Shown here in pieces: positions 16,381 through 24,842 of a stretch of DNA of 35,941 nt. Made by a program: the position numbers and the translations under genes. The first letter of the stretch is position 1, and each line of letters opens with the position of its first letter. The stretch spans positions 1-35,941 of the forward strand of contig NZ_QICD01000025.1 in the NCBI RefSeq assembly GCF_003726035.1. The letters run 5' to 3'. The notes beneath the pieces were generated by a model that saw nothing but the letters and a program-made list of their open reading frames with translations, was not told where the DNA came from and did no database searches. This DNA comes from Paraeggerthella hongkongensis (GTDB lineage: Bacteria; Actinomycetota; Coriobacteriia; Coriobacteriales; Eggerthellaceae).

Positions 16381-18156
16381 CTAAAGCACCATCATCAGCT
16401 GCTCGGCGATCGGACCCAGCGCAAGCGCAGGGAACATCGTCAAAGCACCGATCAACAGCACCATGAGCACCAGCAGAAACACGAACAGCGCGTTGCTGGT
16501 GGACAGCGTGCCGGCGTTCGCGGCAACCTTCGGGCGAGTGGCCAGACTGCCGGCCAGCACGCACACCGCCACAATGGGGATGAAGCGGTTCGCCAGCATT
16601 TCAAGCCCCAACACCACGTTGATCAACGGCGTATTGGCGTTGAATCCGGCGAAGGCCGAACCGTTGTTGCCGCCGCACGACGTAGCCGCGTACAGCACCT
16701 CCGAGAAACCATGCGCCCCCGGATTGCCCAAGCTGCCGACCGTAGCCGGGTCGAGGCTCATGATGCCCGCGCCTATCAGAATAAGCAGCGGCGTGGTGAT
16801 GCACAAAATAACAGCCATGCGCATTTCCTTGGGACCGATCTTCTTCCCCAGGTATTCAGGCGTGCGACCCACCATAAGCCCCGCGATGAACACCGTCAGA
16901 ATCACGAAGCCCAACATGCCGTACAAGCCGCAGCCCACGCCGCCGAACACCACTTCGCCCAGCGCCATCAACACGATGGGGACCATGCCGCCAAGGGGAG
17001 TGAAGCTGTCGTGCATCGCGTTGACCGAGCCGTTCGACGCCGCCGTGGTGAACGCTGCCCACAAGGACGAATCCGTTACGCCGAAGCACGTCTCCTTGCC
17101 CTCCATGTTGCCGCCGGATTGTCCGTCAAGGCCCATGTACACCTGGCCGTCCGCCGCAAGCTGCGGCGTTCCCATCTGCTCGAAGCACGCTATGGCAACC
17201 AGCGCCCCTATCAGCAAGATGAACATCGCCGCGAATATCGCGCGCCCCTGACGACGATCCATGACGAACCTGCCGAAGCTAAAGACGCACGCTACCGGAA
17301 TAAGCAGCAGCGACAAACACTGCACCAAGTTTGTAAGCGGCGTGGGGTTTTCGAGCGCGCTTGCCGAGTTCACGCCGTTATAGCCACCGCCATTGGTACC
17401 CAACTGCTTGATGGCAACCTGGCTGGCTTGCGGACCCATAGGCACCGTAGCCTGGTCGATGGTTTCAACGGCACTGGGGTCGTCGGCCTCGACGATATTG
17501 CCGTCGGCATCCACGCCCACCGGCTCAAGCAGCTGCACCGTTTCGTAGTCGTTGATGTTTTGGGGCGACCCCTGCCACACGTCGATCATGGTCACCACCA
17601 AAGCAAGCGGGATAAGGACGAACAGCGTGGCGCGCGTTGCGTCCACGAAGAAGTTGCCCAAGCCCACATGGCCTTCGCTTACCAGGCCGCGGAACAGCGC
17701 AAACATAATCGCCATGCCCACAGCAGGCGTCACGAAGTTCTGCACCGTCAGGCCGAACGCCTGCGAGAAGTAGCTGAGCGCGCTTTCGCCGCTGTACGCC
17801 TGCCAGTTGGTATTGGTGACGAAGCTGGCGGCGGTGTTAAACGCCAAGTCCCAGGTAAGGCCGGGCAGTCCCTCGGGGTTCAGCGGCAGCATGCCCTGCA
17901 GCATCAGAATAGCGAACAGGCCTACCAGAGAAATGGCCGAGAATGCCAACGCGCTAACCAAGTAGCGCTTCCATCCCATGTCCTCGGACTTGTCGATGCG
18001 AATGCAACGGTAGATAACGTTCTCCACCGGCACGAACACGCGCGAAAGAACCGTTCTCTCCCCCGCCATAACTCGGTTCATATACGAGCTCAAAGGTATG
18101 GCAAGAGCAACCAAAAGCGCCAGATAGACGCCGTACTCTAAAAGATTCTCCATCAT
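16381..18156 (-). CDS. kdpA: K+-transporting ATPase channel-like subunit KdpA
   Basis: KdpA selects K+ and passes it through the intersubunit tunnel to KdpB. The 591-residue, multi-span protein has the four selectivity-filter-type segments of the family: TNTNWQAYSGE, GTNGGGYNGVNSAS, AASNGSVNAMHDSFTPLGG and TSCGGNNGSAFAGF. It is somewhat longer than the E. coli protein (557), mostly in soluble loops near residues 200-230 and 330-350. The start overlaps the kdpF stop in an ATGA arrangement, so translation is coupled. Confidence 0.97.
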   Translation of the reverse strand: MMENLLEYGVYLALLVALAIPLSSYMNRVMAGERTVLSRVFVPVENVIYRCIRIDKSEDMGWKRYLVSALAFSAISLVGLFAILMLQGMLPLNPEGLPGLTWDLAFNTAASFVTNTNWQAYSGESALSYFSQAFGLTVQNFVTPAVGMAIMFALFRGLVSEGHVGLGNFFVDATRATLFVLIPLALVVTMIDVWQGSPQNINDYETVQLLEPVGVDADGNIVEADDPSAVETIDQATVPMGPQASQVAIKQLGTNGGGYNGVNSASALENPTPLTNLVQCLSLLLIPVACVFSFGRFVMDRRQGRAIFAAMFILLIGALVAIACFEQMGTPQLAADGQVYMGLDGQSGGNMEGKETCFGVTDSSLWAAFTTAASNGSVNAMHDSFTPLGGMVPIVLMALGEVVFGGVGCGLYGMLGFVILTVFIAGLMVGRTPEYLGKKIGPKEMRMAVILCITTPLLILIGAGIMSLDPATVGSLGNPGAHGFSEVLYAATSCGGNNGSAFAGFNANTPLINVVLGLEMLANRFIPIVAVCVLAGSLATRPKVAANAGTLSTSNALFVFLLVLMVLLIGALTMFPALALGPIAEQLMMVL

Positions 18157-18248
18157 CGCTCATCACCGCCTTTGAGAAGCTTGTAAAACAAGTAGAACGC
18201 AAGCAGCACGCTCAACCCGCCAACAAAGCCTGTTACGAATTCCATCAT
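18153..18248 (-). CDS. kdpF: KdpF small subunit of the K+ pump
   Basis: KdpF is a roughly 30-residue membrane peptide that stabilises the KdpABC complex. This 31-residue product starts MMEFVTGFVGG, has one hydrophobic helix (about residues 5-22) and ends in a short charged tail (KGGDER). The start at 18248 is set by AGGAAGGAAC a few bases upstream and by the expected size; the frame is open further upstream but without a ribosome site. Its stop overlaps the kdpA ATG by 4 bases. Position, length and composition all match KdpF. Confidence 0.88.
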   Translation of the reverse strand: MMEFVTGFVGGLSVLLAFYLFYKLLKGGDER

Positions 18249-18409
18249 GTTCCTTCCTTTTTCTCTGTCTTCTACAGGCCCCGTACGAGCGTTGCCCCTT
18301 GCGGGAATGCCCCAACGCCCGTGCGGGGCCCTTAGCGTGACGGCCCGACGAAAGCCGGCTGTCCAGCCCCTGCTCGCTCGGGATCGACAATGCGCGCTGG
18401 GGCACCGCC

Positions 18410-18482
18410 ACATATCTAGAATAGAAGGGCGCGCGCAAGCATGGCGTAAAGATGCCGACAAGGGTATTAAGATGGCGTTAAG
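18410..18482 (-). promoter_or_regulatory. Candidate KdpE operator and kdp promoter
   Basis: On the minus strand three similar hexamers occur: CTTAAC (18477-18482), CTTAAT (18466-18471) and CTTTAC (18446-18451). The first two are exactly 11 bases apart and the third is 20 further on. Direct repeats at 11-bp spacing are typical of OmpR/PhoB-family sites, to which KdpE belongs. A weak TTGCGC (18433-18438) with ATATGT (18410-18415), 17 bases apart, follows. The leader to kdpF (18249-18409) is about 160 nt and shows nothing further I can name. Confidence 0.5.
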
Positions 18483-18529
18483 AATGGGTGCGAACACGGC
18501 GAGCCGCCATTTGCCCGGAGCCGAAGCTC

Positions 18530-18671
18530 TGCCAAAACAGGCGAGTTTTGCGGCGATTTTTCGCCCTGAGGAACCGGGTTGCTCAGAAGCGTTTTCCATC
18601 ATGCCTGATCACAAGCTTACGAGTTGATTTTATTCTGGTTTGAGGACCAGCAAAACTCTTCCGTTTTGACA
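18530..18671 (-). repeat. TIR element copy B (142 bp)
   Basis: In the orientation of copy A this is the reverse complement. Its ends read TGTCAAAACGGAAGAGTTTT and GCAAAACTCGCCTGTTTTGG. Blocks shared with copy A include CTGGTCCTCAAAC, GAATAAAA, CAGGCAT and AACGCTT. The block CCTCAGGGGCGGAAAA-type/CCGCAAAACTCG is shared with copy C. It lies between the end of the tsaB-rimI-tsaD gene and the kdp control region. No ORF is present. Confidence 0.85.
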
Positions 18672-18756
18672 TATCCGCGGGGCATCGACGGCGGGGCGCC
18701 GCAAAGACGCGGTTCGAACGCGCGCATTGCCGCGCACGGAGCCCCGAGGCAAGCTC

Positions 18757-21225
18757 CTAGTACGGCTCGTCCAGGTTGGCATGGGCTTGCGCATCGGCAT
18801 CCAAGCCGAAGAACCTGCCCTGCCGGTAGCGGTCGAGCGCCACCAGCGCGATCATGCCGGCGTTGTCGCCGCATGCGCTCAAAGGCGGCATGACCAGGCG
18901 CACGCGCAAGCGCTCGCACAGGTTTTCGTACGCGGCGCGCAGCACCGGATTCGCCGCCACGCCGCCGCCCAGACAGAACGTGCGCGCGCCCGTTTGCCGC
19001 AGCGCCATTTCGGCCTTCTTCACCTGCACGTCCACAACCGCCTGTTGGAAGCTGGCGCATACGTCGGGCACGTTGACGTCGCGACCCGCCGCGCGCTCGT
19101 TGTTGATGTACGTGACCACGGCGGTTTTAAGCCCCGAAAGCGAGAAGCGCAAATCCCCCGAATGCATCATGGCGCGCGGGAAGGCGATGGCGCGCGGGTC
19201 GCCCTTGGCCCCTTCGCGCGAGATCACGGGGCCGCCCGGATACCCCAGGCCAAGCGCTTTCGCCACCTTGTCGAACGCCTCCCCGACCGCGTCGTCGATA
19301 GTGGCGCCCAGCGTTTCGTAGTCGCCCCAATCCTTCATGTGCACGAGCAGCGTATTCCCGCCCGACACAAGCGACACCACAGCCGGCGGCGCGAAATCGG
19401 GCGCGCCGATCTTGTTCGCGTACAAATGGCCTTCCAGGTGATGCACGCCGATGAACGGCTTTTCGACAGCCCAGGCGGCGCCTTTCGCGAACGCGACGCC
19501 CACCACCAACGCGCCGACCAGGCCCGGCGCGTACGTTACGGAAACAGCATCGAGGTCGCCCCAGGTCAACTGCGAAACGCCCAGATGATCGGCGGCAACG
19601 TCGAAGCACTCGTCGCACACGCCGCAGATGGCCTCGATGTGCTTGCGACTGGCGATCTCGGGAACCACGCCGCCGAAGCGCGCATGGAAGTCAATCTGCG
19701 AAGCCACGACGTCGGACACCAGCGTGCCCGCGCCGTCTACGATGGCCGCCGCCGTCTCGTCGCACGACGACTCGATGGCCAAAATGAGCGGGCGCACGAA
19801 ATCGGCAGCACCCTTGCGAGAGGATGCACCCGCGGGCGACGAGGCGCGCGCTTCGTCGATGTGCAGCGCCATGCCCGCAACGTCATGCTGGGCAAGCGGC
19901 AAAGGGCCTTCCAAAATGAGCGCGTCCTCGCCATCCGAATAGTACCGAGGACGCGTTCCCAGCGAGCGAAAGCCCAACGCCTCGTAGAACGCATGCGCGC
20001 CCTTGTTGCCCGCGCGAACCTCAAGCGAACACGTCGAAGCGCCCAGGTCGCGCGCATCGGATGCCACGCGCGCGAGCAGCTCGCGCGCGATGCCGCAGCG
20101 ACGCCACGACGGGTCCACGCCCACCTTGAGGATCTGAACCTGCCCATCGACCACCCATCCACCGGCATAGCCGATCAAATGATCCCGGCTGTACGCAGCC
20201 CACCAGGTACGATCACCGCGAGGCAGCTCGTCTGCAACCAGCACGGCGCTCCAAGCGTCCGACCCCATGACCGTCGATTCCAAAGCCGCAACATCGGCTG
20301 CATGGGCGGCGTCAAGCGGCTTGTACGTGATGCCGCTCGCGTCGGGACGCGCGTTCAGGATTGCCGTATCGTGCATGCTGGCGCGCTGATCGCGGCGAAT
20401 CGCCACGTCCTGCACGCCGGCCGTCAAATTGCGCGGGTCGTTCTTGGACAGGCGAATGCGCTCGTTTTCCTCAGCGTCGGACAAACGCGTGTACACCGGC
20501 AACGCGAACGCGGGATCGTGCGCAACCGCATCGAACGGATCCGCATCGCCCGCACGCCACGCCGCCTGCAACGCCAGCAAAAGACCGCGCCCCGTAGGCG
20601 TCCAGAGCGACTCCCCCAGCGCCGATCCGCACGAAGCGAACAGGTCCGCATACTTGCGCAGCGCATCGCCGGCAACCAGAAGTCCCGGCAGATCGGCTGC
20701 CGACAGTTCATCGGCAGCAGCTTCGACTTTCACCACGCGGTCGGCTTCCAAACGCTCAATGCCCTGGTCATCCAAAGCGTAGCGCACCGGATACACCTCT
20801 TTGCGCATGGCGTCGGCCACCACCGCCAGGCTTCCGCGCACGCCGTCGGCCTGCGCGTTCCACGCCACCGCGTCAAGCGACGACACGCCGATCAGGGGAA
20901 CCTCAAGCGCCGAAGCGACGCCTTTCGCCGTTGCCATGGCAATGCGAACGCCCGTAAACGACCCCGGCCCGCGCCCAACGACCATGCAGGAGATCTGTTT
21001 GCGCGCAACGCCGGATTCGGTCAAGGCCGCGTCGATGCGCGGCAGCAGCTGGGTGTTCGATGCGCGGCGGGCCTCCGCTTCCACCGACGCAACCAATTCG
21101 ACGGTACGGCTTTCGGGATGCAGTGCGCCCAGCCCGATGGCGATCACTTCATTAGCCGTGTCGAATGCAAGCACGTACGTTGCACGCGCGGACGCGCCCT
21201 GCGGACGCGGAGCAGTTTCACCCAC
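18757..21225 (-). CDS. TsaB-RimI-TsaD fusion: t6A37 tRNA modification plus GNAT acetyltransferase
   Basis: One uninterrupted 822-residue ORF joins three enzymes normally encoded by separate genes. Residues 15-280 are TsaB (AFDTANEVIAIGLG; GRGPGSFTGVRIA at 84-96). Residues 297-440 are a RimI-type GNAT acetyltransferase with the acetyl-CoA motif R375-RC-G378-I-A380. Residues 478-822 are TsaD (LAIESSCDET; metal site H596-LEG-H600; SGGNTLL; GGGVAANP; CGDNAGM). TsaD and TsaB with TsaE transfer threonylcarbamoyl to A37 of ANN-decoding tRNAs; RimI acetylates ribosomal protein S18. A roughly 35-residue linker rich in Ser/Ala/Gly precedes TsaD. The start is GTG at 21225 with GAGG 7 bases upstream, 4 bases after the tsaE stop. 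No frameshift or internal stop suggests an artefact. I believe comparable fusions occur in related Coriobacteriia. Confidence 0.94.
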   Translation of the reverse strand: MGETAPRPQGASARATYVLAFDTANEVIAIGLGALHPESRTVELVASVEAEARRASNTQLLPRIDAALTESGVARKQISCMVVGRGPGSFTGVRIAMATAKGVASALEVPLIGVSSLDAVAWNAQADGVRGSLAVVADAMRKEVYPVRYALDDQGIERLEADRVVKVEAAADELSAADLPGLLVAGDALRKYADLFASCGSALGESLWTPTGRGLLLALQAAWRAGDADPFDAVAHDPAFALPVYTRLSDAEENERIRLSKNDPRNLTAGVQDVAIRRDQRASMHDTAILNARPDASGITYKPLDAAHAADVAALESTVMGSDAWSAVLVADELPRGDRTWWAAYSRDHLIGYAGGWVVDGQVQILKVGVDPSWRRCGIARELLARVASDARDLGASTCSLEVRAGNKGAHAFYEALGFRSLGTRPRYYSDGEDALILEGPLPLAQHDVAGMALHIDEARASSPAGASSRKGAADFVRPLILAIESSCDETAAAIVDGAGTLVSDVVASQIDFHARFGGVVPEIASRKHIEAICGVCDECFDVAADHLGVSQLTWGDLDAVSVTYAPGLVGALVVGVAFAKGAAWAVEKPFIGVHHLEGHLYANKIGAPDFAPPAVVSLVSGGNTLLVHMKDWGDYETLGATIDDAVGEAFDKVAKALGLGYPGGPVISREGAKGDPRAIAFPRAMMHSGDLRFSLSGLKTAVVTYINNERAAGRDVNVPDVCASFQQAVVDVQVKKAEMALRQTGARTFCLGGGVAANPVLRAAYENLCERLRVRLVMPPLSACGDNAGMIALVALDRYRQGRFFGLDADAQAHANLDEPY

Positions 21226-21229
21226 CAGA

Positions 21230-21736
21230 TTACCTCGCAGACTTCATAAGGCGCGACTTGGAGTCCTTCGCCCAAAGAAACAAAAGCTGGCGCGACCGAT
21301 CGCCGTACGCGTGCGCCTCTACTGAGCGGTTCCCTTCGGAATCCACCGAAATGCACACTTCCAGATACCCGTATGGAAGCGACTCGGGGAATTTCTCGCC
21401 CCATTCGATGAACGACGCGCCGTCAGCGTCTATGGTTTCGTAATAACCGGTGTCCTCCAGTTGGTCGGCGGAGTCCAGCCGGTACAGATCGAAATGATAA
21501 AGCGGCAGCGTACCGCCGGGATACGTGAGCAAAATGTTGAAAGTCGGGCTGGTCACCTGGTCGCGAACGCCCAGGCCAGCCGCCACGCCCTGCACGAACT
21601 GCGTCTTGCCCGCGCCTAGATCGCCCGTCAGCACAATGACGTCGCCGGCGTGCAGGTACGGCGCCAGCGTGACCGCAAGCTGCTTCGTCGCCTCGGACGA
21701 CGTGGTCTTGCGCGTGTATGTTAACCCGTTAGCCAT
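21230..21736 (-). CDS. tsaE: tRNA t6A37 threonylcarbamoyladenosine biosynthesis ATPase TsaE
   Basis: TsaE is the P-loop ATPase that drives the TsaBD cycle in t6A formation. I use ATG 21736 (168 residues, normal for TsaE). The frame extends to 21946, but the added residues are Arg/Pro-rich and would overlap the upstream gene. Walker A is GDLGAGKTQ (K44), followed by TSPTFNIL and [10 protein letters not shown], and the C-terminal half has the conserved [12 protein letters not shown] block. The ribosome site before 21736 is poor (ACGGGG directly adjacent). It is followed after 4 bases by the fusion gene, so all TsaB, D and E activities come from one operon. Confidence 0.93.
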   Translation of the reverse strand: MANGLTYTRKTTSSEATKQLAVTLAPYLHAGDVIVLTGDLGAGKTQFVQGVAAGLGVRDQVTSPTFNILLTYPGGTLPLYHFDLYRLDSADQLEDTGYYETIDADGASFIEWGEKFPESLPYGYLEVCISVDSEGNRSVEAHAYGDRSRQLLFLWAKDSKSRLMKSAR

Positions 21737-21834
21737 ACCCCGTATGATACGACAAGCCGGCACATCGCGGGGGCCGTTTTGGAATATCCTCACGCAAGAC
21801 GCGCGCGCCCGGCCCGGGCGCGCAGGCAACGCCC

Positions 21835-22629
21835 TTACTTCACCACGAAATCGCCGGGCAGGCGCGGGGCGGTGCGACGGTACGTCACCGCCGGATAGCC
21901 AAGCAGCATGCACGTCTGCAGCGGACGATCCTGCGCGCCCAGCCACGACTTGACGACGGGAAGGCCCTCGGCCGCATAGCAGAGGAAGCCGTTGAAAAGC
22001 ATGCCCATGCCCAACGATGCAGCCATAAGCTCCATGTTCTGCGAAGCAAGACCGGCGTCGTCGGCGCGATCAGCCGCCACGAACACCACCGCAGGAGCAT
22101 CGCGGAACAAGAAATCGCGCGGAGGGTTCGCGTCGAGTCCCGCCAGAAACGATGTGCATATCGCAGCCCACCGGGGCCGATCCGCCTTGGGCAGCGCCAG
22201 CAAATCCCTGATGCCGTCCCACACCAAGCGCTTGAGCTCGTCCAATTCGTCTTGGACCACCACGAACCGGCATCCTTGCGCGTTCTTGGCTGTGGCGGTG
22301 TAGCGTCCGGCTTGCAAGATCAGGTCGATCTTCTCACGCTCCACCGAACGAGGCCGATACCTCCGGATGCTGCGGCGCGACTTGATGGCGCGCAGCAGGT
22401 CGTGCGCGTCGATGAAACCGGAAAGCGAGGCGGCCGCCTCCACGTCGTCCATGTCGTAACCGGGAATGGATATGGCACCGGTCGGGCACACGGCCACGCA
22501 ATGCCCGCACAGGATGCACCGGCCCAAAACCTGGGCAACCCCATCCTGAATCCGCAGGTCATCCGCCACGCAGTCGTCCGCGCATTTACTGCACCCAATG
22601 CAGCGCGCTTCGTCAACCTCAACCAGCAT
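21835..22629 (-). CDS. Ferredoxin-domain nitroreductase-family flavoprotein
   Basis: The 264-residue protein fuses an N-terminal 2x[4Fe-4S] ferredoxin (C10, C13, C16, C20 and C38, C41, C44, C48, the second followed by Pro) to an FMN-binding nitroreductase-like domain (about 75-264; [15 protein letters not shown] with the FMN-binding Arg cluster). Such fusions are common in strict anaerobes and pass electrons from ferredoxin-like carriers to flavin substrates; the substrate here is not evident. The first cluster's fourth Cys is followed by Val instead of the usual Pro. The start is 4 bases past the folD stop, and the gene is transcribed with folD and fchA. Reductive chemistry linked to the one-carbon genes is possible but unproven. 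Confidence 0.88.
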   Translation of the reverse strand: MLVEVDEARCIGCSKCADDCVADDLRIQDGVAQVLGRCILCGHCVAVCPTGAISIPGYDMDDVEAAASLSGFIDAHDLLRAIKSRRSIRRYRPRSVEREKIDLILQAGRYTATAKNAQGCRFVVVQDELDELKRLVWDGIRDLLALPKADRPRWAAICTSFLAGLDANPPRDFLFRDAPAVVFVAADRADDAGLASQNMELMAASLGMGMLFNGFLCYAAEGLPVVKSWLGAQDRPLQTCMLLGYPAVTYRRTAPRLPGDFVVK

Positions 22630-22633
22630 CGCG

Positions 22634-23485
22634 CTACCTCAGCAATGCTTCCGCAGCGGCCACGGTATGAGCCATCGTCACCGAGGTGGTCACGGTTCCA
22701 ATGCCGCCCGGCACCGGCGTGATGGCGCCCACGATAGGCTCCACCTCGTCGAAGTTCACGTCGCCGCACAGCTTGCCGTGCGTATCGAAGTTGATGCCCA
22801 CGTCGAGCACCGTCTGGCCAGGGCTGAAGAACTCGGCTCCGTACGCCCGCGCGCGACCCGTCGCGCAGATAACGATGTCGGCCTCGCGGCAGATGGCCGG
22901 CAGGTTCTCGGTCCGGGAATGGCAGATGGTCACGCTGGCGTTGCGCCGCAGCAGCATCATGGACACCGGCTTGCCCACCACCAGGCTGCGGCCGACCACC
23001 ACCACGTGCTTGCCCACCAGGGGCACGTCGTAATGATCGAGCATTTCAACGCAGGCCGCAGCCGTGCACGGCGGAAACCCGTCGCTCGCATCGGTGAACA
23101 CGGAGGCCAGCGAAGCGAGCGAGATGCCGTCGACGTCCTTCGCCGGAGCAAGCGTGTTGCACATGGCCTTCTCGTCGATGAAGCTCGGCAAGGGGCGAAA
23201 CATGAGACACCCGTGCACGGTCTTATCGTAATTGATGGACTGGAGCGTTGCCTGCAAGGCAGCCTGCGGAGCGAACTCGTCCAACACGTACGGCTTGACC
23301 GCAATGCCCAGGCTTTCCGCCCGTTTGACGGCCGTGCGCTCATAGGACAAGTCGTCGGGACGCGCGCCCACGCGAACGAGCGCAAGCGTGGGAACGACTC
23401 CCTCCTGCCGCAGAACCTCGATGCGAGCGCCCATGTCCTGCGCCATGCGGTCGACGACGGGCTTTCCTCGCAGTTGGATAGCCAT
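22634..23485 (-). CDS. folD: FolD family methylene-THF dehydrogenase, cyclohydrolase residues missing
   Basis: FolD normally oxidises 5,10-methylene-THF to methenyl-THF with NAD(P)+ and then hydrolyses methenyl-THF. The 283-residue protein has the family framework: KDVDG (116-120), the GRSLVVGKP dinucleotide loop (165-173), HSRT (189-192) and the end signature TPVPGGIGTVT (256-266). Yet in the substrate site Y48 is followed by A52 where Y-x3-K places the catalytic Lys (K56 in human MTHFD1), and LMFRPL (94-99) has F96 where the motif LVQLPL carries Gln (Q100). Human enzyme work shows these two residues are needed for cyclohydrolase activity. I therefore predict a dehydrogenase-only protein, with the adjacent fchA supplying the second step. 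AAAGGAG precedes the ATG, 15 bases after the fchA stop. Confidence 0.9.
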   Translation of the reverse strand: MAIQLRGKPVVDRMAQDMGARIEVLRQEGVVPTLALVRVGARPDDLSYERTAVKRAESLGIAVKPYVLDEFAPQAALQATLQSINYDKTVHGCLMFRPLPSFIDEKAMCNTLAPAKDVDGISLASLASVFTDASDGFPPCTAAACVEMLDHYDVPLVGKHVVVVGRSLVVGKPVSMMLLRRNASVTICHSRTENLPAICREADIVICATGRARAYGAEFFSPGQTVLDVGINFDTHGKLCGDVNFDEVEPIVGAITPVPGGIGTVTTSVTMAHTVAAAEALLR

Positions 23486-23499
23486 AGGTCACACTCCTT

Positions 23500-24111
23500 T
23501 TACGAAACGGCTTGCTTGACGTGCGCGAACAGGCCATCGCACTGAGCGCGCACGGCATTGGCAACGGCGTTGGCCTGGTCGCAATAGCGCGCGGCTCGAT
23601 CGCGATCGTCCATCGAAGCTGCGTTGATGAATATGTTGAGACTGGCCCCGTCTACGGCGGCACGCGCGAAAGCCACGGCAACTCCGGCGTCCGAAAGGGC
23701 CATCTTGCTGCCGTTGTACGCCAAAAAGTCGGTAAGCTCGACCACTTCCGCTACGCGCTGCATGATCTCCAGCGGAACATCGCACGCCGCGATCAATGCA
23801 ACCTGCAGCGCATCATGCTTCGCAGCCTGCTCCTCGGGCGTCGCTTTGGGCATGCGGTACGCAGCAGCCAGCGGCTCGAACGCACGGGCGTCTTCGTCCA
23901 CCAATTCGAGCAATCGCTCGCGCACGGCGGCCAGCTTCTCCAGCGTCACGTACACGTCGGCCTCTACGTCGGCGTACGTCTTTTTGCCCACGGTCAGATT
24001 CCCCACCATGGAAGCCAGCGCGGAAGAAAGCGCGCCCACGTACGCGGAAGCCCCGCCGCCGCCCGGCGTTGGAGCGGAGCTAGCCAGCTCTTCGATAAAG
24101 GTCGTATCCAT
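23500..24111 (-). CDS. fchA: Methenyl-THF cyclohydrolase / formimidoyl-THF cyclodeaminase family (FchA-like)
   Basis: The protein belongs to the FTCD-C/FchA family, which handles 5,10-methenyl-THF or formimino-THF. The start at 24111 is fixed by AGGAGG just upstream; the ORF continues to 24426 without support. The 203-residue product is all-helical, with the family signature ASSAPTPGGGGASAYVGALS near the N-terminus and the SLNIFINA block at the C-terminal third. In acetogens and methylotrophs FchA acts beside FolD or MtdA and Fhs. Here it precedes a FolD that seems to lack cyclohydrolase residues, and fhs is in the same strand run. Methenyl-THF cyclohydrolase is the best reading; histidine degradation (formimino transfer) is the alternative, but no hut genes are in the window. 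Confidence 0.85.
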   Translation of the reverse strand: MDTTFIEELASSAPTPGGGGASAYVGALSSALASMVGNLTVGKKTYADVEADVYVTLEKLAAVRERLLELVDEDARAFEPLAAAYRMPKATPEEQAAKHDALQVALIAACDVPLEIMQRVAEVVELTDFLAYNGSKMALSDAGVAVAFARAAVDGASLNIFINAASMDDRDRAARYCDQANAVANAVRAQCDGLFAHVKQAVS

Positions 24112-24536
24112 GAAGGCCTCCTTGCAAGCGAGTCCAAGAGCGGCAATCCCCTTGAATCGGGCGCGACGGAAGCCGCGTCGCCCAATCTGAGAAGTCCGCA
24201 CGTCTTCTTGTGAACGGTCATACCCGAAACGGTCATTGTGCCAGAAAGCCAGCGGCCAGGCAGCGTCCCGCATGCAAAAACAGACCAGTCTGGCAGGAAT
24301 TCCACGGCAGAGGGGCACGCCCCATCGCGCACCGCGGCATCGGAGCAATCCCGAGCCGGCGCCCTTGCGTACCGAAGCCGCTCTCCCGTAGCGCAAACGC
24401 AACGGCTCCCGCCGCGCTACCGCCAAACCAAAACCGGTGCGCGGCCAAACCGTCGCCTCGAATCTGCCAGGGATCCGACGCCACGACGACCCGCTCTGCG
24501 ATCCCGCACGAACCCTGCTCGGTCAAAATCATTCCA
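24112..24536. other. Non-coding leader region upstream of fchA
   Basis: No gene is supported. On the fchA side there is a small hairpin (GCGACG/CGTCGC, 24163-24181). A 9-base direct repeat, AACGGTCAT, occurs at 24213-24221 and 24228-24236 (15-base period), possibly a regulator site. A block at 24421-24440 (CCAAACCAAAACCGG core) has a near copy at 24727-24746, beyond the 167-bp element. I see no match to a known THF or ZTP riboswitch consensus. Confidence 0.35.
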
Positions 24537-24703
24537 AAACCCTCGTTCGTGCTGAAAATTTACGTTTGCGAATGATCTTTTCCGCGAATAAACAGAGGCG
24601 CATCTTCGTGACCAGGTATTATATATACTTACTTTATAACTTATATTAAAGTAGGCCCGAAAAATCGTTCGCAAACGTAAATTTTCAGCACGAACGAGGG
24701 TTT
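24537..24703. repeat. 167-bp element with 40-bp inverted arms and AT-rich centre
   Basis: Arms 24537-24576 and 24664-24703 are complementary over 40 bases with a single mismatch. The outer ends are AAACCCTCGTTCGTGC and its complement. The 87-base interior is strikingly AT-rich (TATTATATATACTTAC and TTTATAACTTATATT) in a GC-rich neighbourhood. No target-site duplication is obvious. It could be a miniature transposable element, or an invertible segment carrying promoter-like sequence. No ORF of note lies inside. Confidence 0.75.
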
Positions 24704-24842
24704 CCGCGCGATTTCGCATCGGCGGCAAACCAAGACCAGTGCGCCGTCGAGCCTCGATCAGCATGACCCCGTTCGAGAGCGAAGCCCGCAGCACGCAAGC
24801 CGCCGGAGCCCTGTCGCCCAGGTTGGCGCAGTAAGTCAGCGA

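Noticed and set aside
16120-18141. 673-residue plus-strand ORF opposite kdpA
   Set aside because: Antisense frame kept open by GC-rich third positions; composition (His, Arg, Gln) is not protein-like and kdpA is secure.
18700-18756. GGTTCGAAC, resembling a tRNA T-loop
   Set aside because: No acceptor stem, D-arm or anticodon arm can be drawn around it.
18727-21249. 840-residue plus-strand ORF opposite the tsaB-rimI-tsaD gene
   Set aside because: Same codon-bias shadow; the opposite frame has clear motifs of three enzymes.
21737-21946. 70-residue N-terminal extension of TsaE
   Set aside because: Not part of the TsaE family, Arg/Pro-rich and overlapping the nitroreductase gene end.
24112-24240. 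THF or ZTP riboswitch upstream of fchA
   Set aside because: Only one 6-bp hairpin and a 9-base direct repeat; neither consensus core is visible.
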